DNA of 64,000 bases from Streptomyces sp. NBC_01353 (GTDB taxonomy: Bacteria > Actinomycetota > Actinomycetes > Streptomycetales > Streptomycetaceae): NCBI RefSeq assembly GCF_036237275.1, contig NZ_CP108352.1, positions 124,001-188,000 of the forward strand, written 5' to 3'. The notes below the pieces were generated by a model. The model was not told the DNA's origin. It saw only the letters and a list, made by a program, of their open reading frames with translations, and ran no database searches. The translations under genes and the position numbers were made by a program. The first letter of the stretch is position 1. Every line of letters begins with the position of its first letter. Below are positions 59,281 through 64,000 of this stretch, piece by piece.

Positions 59281-60550
59281 ATGGGTGGGGACGTCTCGGT
59301 TGACGAGGTGCATCGCTGGGCGGGCGGACTGGACGAGATGCATGCCCGGTTCGGCCGGTACTTTGCAGGTCGGAACCGCGTGAACGGGCAAGGCAGTCTA
59401 TGCGGTTTGCTCGCGCCGCTGGAGCGCAAGAACGGCTGGACGCTGGCCGAGCAGGCCGGCGAGGGGTGCCCGGACGGCATGCAGCGCCTGCTGAACCGGG
59501 CCGACTGGGACGCGGACGCGGTGCGGGACGAGGTTCGCGGTTTCGTGCTGGAGCATCTCGGTGCCGAGGACGCCGTGTTGATTGTGGATGAGACCGGCTT
59601 CATCAAGAAGGGTGTCCGCTCGGCCGGGGTGCAGCGGCAGTACACCGGCCTCTGGGAAGATCGACAACTGTCAGCTGGGGGTGTTCCTCGCCTACGCTTC
59701 AGGCAAGGGGCGGGCGTTGATCGACCTGGAGCTGTGCCTGCCGACCCGCTGGATTGAGGATCCCGCCCGCCGGGCGGATGCCCGGATCGACGACGAGGTC
59801 AGCTTTGCCACCAAACCGGCTCTGGCCTGGGTGATGCTGGCCCGGGCAGTGGACGCCGATGTTCCGTTTCGGTGGGTGACCGGCGACGAGGTCTACGGGC
59901 AGGATCCGGTGCTGCGCGGCTGGCTCGCCGTGAGGCGGCTCAGTTATGTGCTGGCGATCAGCTATATGCAACGGTGCGGGCCCCGCGGTCAGAACGCCCG
60001 CACGGTCTCGGCCATCCTGCCTGAGGAAGCCTGGGAGATCCGCTCGGCCGGCGACGGCGCCCACGGCCTGCGTGAATACGCCTGGGCGATGGTCCCGCTG
60101 CCCGGCGACCATACGGCCGGCTTCGAAGACGCCCTGCTGATCCGCCGGTGCTTGGCCGACGGCGAGCGCGCCTACTACCCCACCCACGCGCCCGCAGATA
60201 CCCCGCTGGCGGAGATCGTCCGCGCAGCCGGAGCCCGCTGGGCGATCGAGGAAGCCTTCCGGGCCGCGAAGAACGAGGCGGGGCTCGACCACTACCACGT
60301 CCGTCACTATCCGGCCTGGTACCGGCACATCACCCTCGCCATGGCCGCCGCCGCCCATCTGGCGGCCCTCCGGGCTTCCACCAGTGCGGTTCGACTACGG
60401 AGACACCTGCTTCACCTCCGTGGCATCGAAGTCAGGCAGGCCTCTTACGTCCATCACGATGTCCGAGTAACGACCTGGTGCGCAATTGCCTCGCGCATGA
60501 GCCGCCCCGCGATCTACCCTCGCGGCCATGACGTCACACGATGCGCCTGA
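59281..60550 (+). pseudogene. IS701-family transposase, frameshifted
   Basis: ATG 59281 begins MGGDVSVDEVHRWAGGLDEM, HARFGRYFAGRNRVNGQGSL, and AEDAVLIVDETGFIKKGVRS, VQRQYTG carries the first catalytic Asp (VDETGF). A frameshift at about 59652 then leads to GKIDNCQLGVFLAYASGKGR, WVTGDEVYGQDPVLRGWLAV (second Asp) and WAIEEAFRAAKNEAGLDHYH (Glu). The normal QYTGTAGKIDNCQLG joint has lost bases. The C-terminus after AHLAALRAS is also degraded. One of the more complete IS copies here, but inactive. Confidence 0.9.
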
Positions 60551-61127
60551 AGGCTCCCGGATCGCTCCCGGTGGTGCCGGGCTGGTGATCCGGCAAGAGA
60601 CCGCTGACGATCACCGAGATGTGCGCGAGGTTCATACGCGCGCCTTCGGTGACAGCGATCGGGTTCCCGGACTCGTGGAGGCACTTCGCGTTGCGGAGGC
60701 TGCATTGGCGCCGATGTCCTTTGTCGCTTTCGTTGATGACCGGGTCGTCGGGCATGTCCTGCTGAGCGCGACGCGGTTGGACGCTCCGCGCCGGATCGTG
60801 GACGTCCTGTCGCTGTCACCGCTGGGCGTGGTCCCGGAGTTCCAGCGTCAGGGCATCGGTACGCAGCTCATCGCCCACGCCCTCGAGGCGGCCGACAGCC
60901 AGGGTGTGCCGTTGGTATTCCTGGAGGGTTCGCCGCGCTACTACGGCACGCGCGGCTTCGAGAGTGCCAGCGCGTTGGGCTTCCGTTCGCCGTCGCTGCG
61001 TATCCCTGAAGCCGCGTTTCAGGTCGCCCGGTTGTCCGCTCACGAGCCGTGGATGACGGGCACCTTCGTCTACTCAGAGGCCTTTTGGGCCTTTGACTGC
61101 GTCGGCCTGCGCGACCCCGAGGACTGA
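60528..61127 (+). CDS. GNAT family N-acetyltransferase
   Basis: A 199-residue GNAT. GLVIRQETADDHRDVREVHT, RAFGDSDRVPGLVEALRVAE, VAFVDDRVVGHVLLSATRLD, DVLSLSPLGVVPEFQRQGIG TQL is motif A with the acetyl-CoA pyrophosphate loop Q-R-Q-G-I-G, and VFLEGSPRYYGTRGFESASA motif B. It resembles the YhbS-like subfamily that acetylates small amines or protein N-termini. ATG 60528 overlaps the ragged end of the IS701 remnant, so its original promoter may have been replaced. Confidence 0.9.
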   Translation: MTSHDAPEGSRIAPGGAGLVIRQETADDHRDVREVHTRAFGDSDRVPGLVEALRVAEAALAPMSFVAFVDDRVVGHVLLSATRLDAPRRIVDVLSLSPLGVVPEFQRQGIGTQLIAHALEAADSQGVPLVFLEGSPRYYGTRGFESASALGFRSPSLRIPEAAFQVARLSAHEPWMTGTFVYSEAFWAFDCVGLRDPED

Positions 61128-61164
61128 GGGGCTACCCGACTCGAGCTGATCTTCAGGACTGTCA

Positions 61165-61449
61165 CAGTGGCGATGTCCAGCTCGTCGTCGGTTGCGTGCG
61201 ATCAGCGAGGCGTCGGCCGCCCTGGGCCTGGTCCTGAATGCGCTCGTGCTGTTCAACACCCGCTACATGGACGCCGCTGTGAACCAGCCGCGGGCGGACG
61301 GCTTCGTCGTCCGCGACGAGGACGTGGTCCGCCTCTCCCCGTTTGTCCGGCACCACATCAACATGCTCGGCCGCTTCTCCTTCCAGCTCCCCGATCTGCC
61401 CGGCGGCCTGCGTCCGCTTCGCGACAAGGACGCGACCGACGAGGAGTGA
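61165..61449 (+). pseudogene. Tn3-family transposase C-terminal fragment
   Basis: The plus strand gives EASAALGLVLNALVLFNTRY, MDAAVNQPRADGFVVRDEDV, VRLSPFVRHHINMLGRFSFQ and LPDLPGGLRPLRDKDATDEE to a stop at 61449: the conserved end of Tn3-family TnpA (NxxxxWNTxYM, VxRLSPFxxxHINMLGRYSF). The rest is missing. It may derive from the same element as the core fragment at 22108-22252. Confidence 0.85.
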
Positions 61450-61565
61450 CAGGCCTTGGCCCGCACAGCCGGAAAGGATGACCCCTGGGTATGAGTCGGA
61501 CGATGCTGCGAAGCCGGCGGTCGCGCGCGTTCCGGCAGACCGAAGCCACTCAGCACCGAAGGCAC

Positions 61566-62651
61566 TCAGCGCAGCACGGCCGACAGCAGGTTCGTGCCCA
61601 GCGTCGTCATCGCGGACAGGTCGAGGGTGTAGTGGACGTAGCGACCGCGCCGTCGGGCCGTAAGCAGCCCGGCGTGGCGCAGGACGGCGAGGTGGCGGGA
61701 TACCTCCGGGGGTGAAAGTTCCCAGGCGTGGGCCAGCTCGCCGGTGGTGTGCGGGCCGCGGGCCAGGGTACGCAGCAGCCGCAGCCGTACCGGATGGGCG
61801 AGCGCCTCCAGCCGAAGCGTGACGGTTTCCAGCGACACCGGCTCCGATGGACTCGGCTCGGCCACGGGGTACTGCACCACCGGCTGCCACCCGGGCGCGT
61901 GGACCGCCACCAGGTGCGGGCGGCCGAAGACGCTGGGGATGAAGGTGACCCCGGTGCCGTGGGCGGCGGTCGCCTTGTCCTGCAGCTTGTCCACGATGAT
62001 GCAGTCGCCGTCCGGTGCCAGGGTGACTGCTCCGGAGACCGATGCGAGTGCCGCCGCGACGCCCTGGCGCTTCAGCAGGTCGTTCTTCAGACGCAGGTCG
62101 GTGGCCAGTTGCACGGCGACGCTCGTCCAGGCGGCGTCGAAGAAGGCGTCGGCGCACTGTTCGAGAGTGCGGCGCACCCGTGCCCGCACGGCGGCCGGAT
62201 CTGCGAGCAGCCGTTCCGCGAAGGCCTCTTGCCGCGCGCCGCGGGCCTGGGCCAGGTCCAGGGCCCGCTCGCGCGCCGTCGCGTCGGTGAGCGGCGACGG
62301 CGCAGCGAAGCGGACCCGGTTGCTGCCGCACGTGGTAACGAGCGCGGAACTCACATACGTTTCGTCGTCGATCCGGTCCACGTCGTCCAACTCCTCGGCG
62401 AGGGTCGGCCGAGGCCGGGCGGGGACCAGGAATTCGGCTCGCGAGGAACGCCAGAGGAACTCCGCCTCCCGCAACCGCTCGGCCAGCTCCGGCCGCAGCC
62501 CCGCCCAGACATCCCCGGCCCAGCCGGCGAGTCGCGGATGATGCCCGGGTTCGGCCAGCACGTGCAGCATCGCGGTCAGCTCAGCCAGCGGGGAGGCGGC
62601 GAACCGCAATCGCTCGGACGGCAGGCCGCTGATGTCGATCCTCAACGTCAC
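61566..62651 (-). CDS. ArsR-type regulator with DUF5937 domain
   Basis: A 361-residue protein. Residues 1-200 are DUF5937 (MTLRIDISGLPSERLRFAAS, PLAELTAMLHVLAEPGHHPR, RRTLEQCADAFFDAAWTSVA). The C-terminal 75 residues are an ArsR winged helix (LRLEALAHPVRLRLLRTLAR, GPHTTGELAHAWELSPPEVS, RHLAVLRHAGLLTARRRGRY VHY). GTG 62651 is the annotated-type start; AGGGG lies just upstream. These regulators typically stand divergent from an MFS transporter, as here, and presumably control it through the dyad at 62691-62711. Confidence 0.88.
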   Translation of the reverse strand: MTLRIDISGLPSERLRFAASPLAELTAMLHVLAEPGHHPRLAGWAGDVWAGLRPELAERLREAEFLWRSSRAEFLVPARPRPTLAEELDDVDRIDDETYVSSALVTTCGSNRVRFAAPSPLTDATARERALDLAQARGARQEAFAERLLADPAAVRARVRRTLEQCADAFFDAAWTSVAVQLATDLRLKNDLLKRQGVAAALASVSGAVTLAPDGDCIIVDKLQDKATAAHGTGVTFIPSVFGRPHLVAVHAPGWQPVVQYPVAEPSPSEPVSLETVTLRLEALAHPVRLRLLRTLARGPHTTGELAHAWELSPPEVSRHLAVLRHAGLLTARRRGRYVHYTLDLSAMTTLGTNLLSAVLR

Positions 62652-62690
62652 CCCCTCATCATCACCGACCGGACGGCCGGCGACGGCGTC

Positions 62691-62711
62691 GGTTGACGAT
62701 GTCCGTCAACC
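62691..62711. promoter_or_regulatory. Inverted-repeat operator between ArsR-DUF5937 and MFS genes
   Basis: GGTTGACG-ATGTC-CGTCAACC is a perfect 8-base inverted repeat with a 5-base spacer in the 99-base divergent intergenic region. It is the obvious candidate binding site of the ArsR-type regulator, controlling both directions. Confidence 0.75.
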
Positions 62712-62750
62712 CACGAAGCCCGCCCGGCGGCCGAACGCACCGTTGACGCC

Positions 62751-64000
62751 ATGGCAACCACCACCAAGATCCGGCCCCGCGCCCTCGTCCGTGCCTCCGG
62801 AGGCCTCCGCTATGCCGTCGCCCTGGCCGTGGACGCGCTCGGCACCGGCCTGCTGCGGCCCTTTCTGCTGCTCTACGGGGTGATGGTGTTGAGGCTGTCC
62901 GCGCCGGCCACCGGCATCGCCATGACGGCCGGCGTCGTCGTGGGCCTGGTGTGCATGCCCGCGGTGGGCCGATGGCTGGACCGGGGCGCACGCAGCACGG
63001 TCGTGGCCGCGTCGATGCTGGTGCGGGTGCTGGGCGTGGCGCTGCTGCTGGCCACCCCGGCAGGGCACGTCTGGCTGTTCGCCACGGCGGCGCTCTTCCT
63101 CGGCATCGGCAACCAGGCATGGCCGGCCGCCCATGCAGCCCTCGTGGCCACGGTCGCCCACGGCCGCGAACGCGACGCCGCTCTCGCAGCAGGCCGCGCA
63201 CTGCGCAACGCCGGCATGGGCGCGGGCGCGCTCCTCGCCACCGCATGCCTGGCGGGCGGCACCACCGCATTGCAGGCGCTGGCAGCCGTCACCGGGCTCG
63301 CCTATCTCACTGCGGCAGCCTTGGCATGGTCGGTCCACCTGCGCGCGCATCCGGCCGCTACTCCGGCCAAGGACAGGGCCGACGGGCCCGCACCTCGGAT
63401 GCGCGCGCTGCTGGCCGCCAACGTGGTCTACGCCTTCTGCCTCAACGTCCCCGAAATCGCGCTCCCTCTGATCCTGGTGACACAGTTGCACGCATCCCCG
63501 GTGTGGTCGGCAGCCATCTTTGTGGCCAACACGGTGCTGGTGGTCACCCTGCAGGTTCCGGTCACCGTCCTGCTGTCCCGCTTCTCCCGGCGGACCGTGC
63601 TGGCTCTCGCCGGCGTGGTACTCACCGCGTCCTACCTCGGCTTCCTCGCCGCCACCTCACTGGGACACGGCTGGGGCGCCCCGGCCGTCGCCACGGTGTC
63701 CGTGGTCTGCACCCTCGGCGAGATCATCTATGCCGGCAGCGCCACCGCACTCATCACCGCCCTCGCCCCGGCCCATGTGCTGGGACGCACCCTCGCGCGC
63801 TTCCAGCTCTCCACGGGCTTCGGCCTCGCCGTCTCCCCGGCAGTCATCACCGCTCTCGCACCCCACGGCCCGGCCGCCCTCTGGGGCAGCCTCGCTGCTG
63901 CGACGCTCCTCTCCGCCTCCGCCGTCGCCACCGAGAAGGATCAAGGCGCGGCTCAGCGGTTGATGCCGCCGCGCGCGAGCAGGCTCGTGAGCTCCGCAAT
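62751..64000 (+). CDS. MFS transporter, open at the right edge
   Basis: From ATG 62751 an open frame runs to the window end (416 codons seen, no stop). It is a 12-helix MFS protein: YAVALAVDALGTGLLRPFLL, MTAGVVVGLVCMPAVGRWLD with motif A-like GRWLDRGARS, FLGIGNQAWPAAHAALVATV, NVVYAFCLNVPEIALPLILV, and a C-terminal half ending GPAALWGSLAAATLLSASAV. It looks nearly complete and may end within a few codons of the edge. Likely an efflux permease controlled by the divergent ArsR-DUF5937 regulator. Confidence 0.9.
   Translation, partial: MATTTKIRPRALVRASGGLRYAVALAVDALGTGLLRPFLLLYGVMVLRLSAPATGIAMTAGVVVGLVCMPAVGRWLDRGARSTVVAASMLVRVLGVALLLATPAGHVWLFATAALFLGIGNQAWPAAHAALVATVAHGRERDAALAAGRALRNAGMGAGALLATACLAGGTTALQALAAVTGLAYLTAAALAWSVHLRAHPAATPAKDRADGPAPRMRALLAANVVYAFCLNVPEIALPLILVTQLHASPVWSAAIFVANTVLVVTLQVPVTVLLSRFSRRTVLALAGVVLTASYLGFLAATSLGHGWGAPAVATVSVVCTLGEIIYAGSATALITALAPAHVLGRTLARFQLSTGFGLAVSPAVITALAPHGPAALWGSLAAATLLSASAVATEKDQGAAQRLMPPRASRLVSSA

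Noticed and set aside
1..64000. CRISPR arrays, rRNA, tRNA genes and complete integrases
   Set aside because: No evenly spaced direct repeats with unique spacers, no rRNA or tRNA signatures, and no complete recombinase gene were seen in a read of both strands.

Overview
This window is high-GC DNA from an actinomycete, most likely a Streptomyces. Third codon positions are almost all G or C, GTG and TTG starts are common, and several families are typical of streptomycetes: an AfsR/SARP giant regulator, DUF6193, DUF6207, DUF5937, DUF6585, WXG-type secretion cassettes and helicase-associated-domain remnants. Gene density is low and about thirty genes are broken (frameshifts, in-frame stops, internal deletions, chimeras). 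Fragments of ISL3, IS5, IS21, IS701, Tn3 and TniQ-type elements are scattered throughout. This fits an accessory, decaying chromosome arm rather than a core region; that placement is inference.

Layout. 1-3000: small regulators (winged helix, STAS), a chimeric ORF carrying an SDR tail, and a PHP phosphoesterase. 3100-10850: remnants (helicase-associated protein, ISL3 end, DnaE2 C-terminus, integrase-like tail) around an intact pair: a 745-residue protein with two HEPN-like RX4H motifs and a DUF6308 protein. 10960-16070: hypotheticals (RNA-binding-annotated family, DUF6193), two intact VOC proteins, a dead VOC gene, a dead SDR and an MmcQ/YjbR protein. 16100-22260: DUF4333 lipoprotein, a large secreted Vgb-propeller/DUF11/RTX-like protein, a small secreted protein, transposon debris. 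22260-26280: divergent nitroreductase/HxlR pair, HNH endonuclease, two coupled small genes, and a divergent SRPBCC-like/TetR pair, with clear palindromic operators. 27440-36300: AraC regulator, IS5 debris, a 1046-aa SARP-NB-ARC-TPR regulator, a DUF6585 membrane protein and a PQQ-like beta-propeller membrane protein.

36360-49750 is the most degraded part: a second helicase-associated remnant, remnants of a phosphopantetheinyl transferase and an acyl-CoA dehydrogenase (a ghost of a biosynthetic operon), an intact cupin-XRE/MFS efflux pair, a 141-bp MITE-like element, IstB and IS5 remnants, a serine hydrolase, a SUKH protein and a Y-family polymerase remnant. 49910-52370 is a three-gene WXG/large-protein/lipoprotein cassette whose middle gene lacks a normal start codon and carries a frameshift. 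53626-64000: DUF1877 gene flanked by IS-end-like repeats, FG-GAP secreted protein, pentapeptide-like membrane protein, frameshifted IS701 transposase, GNAT, Tn3 tail, and a divergent ArsR-DUF5937/MFS pair running off the right edge.

The intact functional units are mostly regulator-plus-target pairs (HxlR/nitroreductase, TetR/SRPBCC, XRE-cupin/MFS, ArsR/MFS), secreted or surface proteins, and possible conflict modules (HEPN-motif + DUF6308; WXG cassette; HNH). Family names were assigned by reading the sequence only; no database search was possible.
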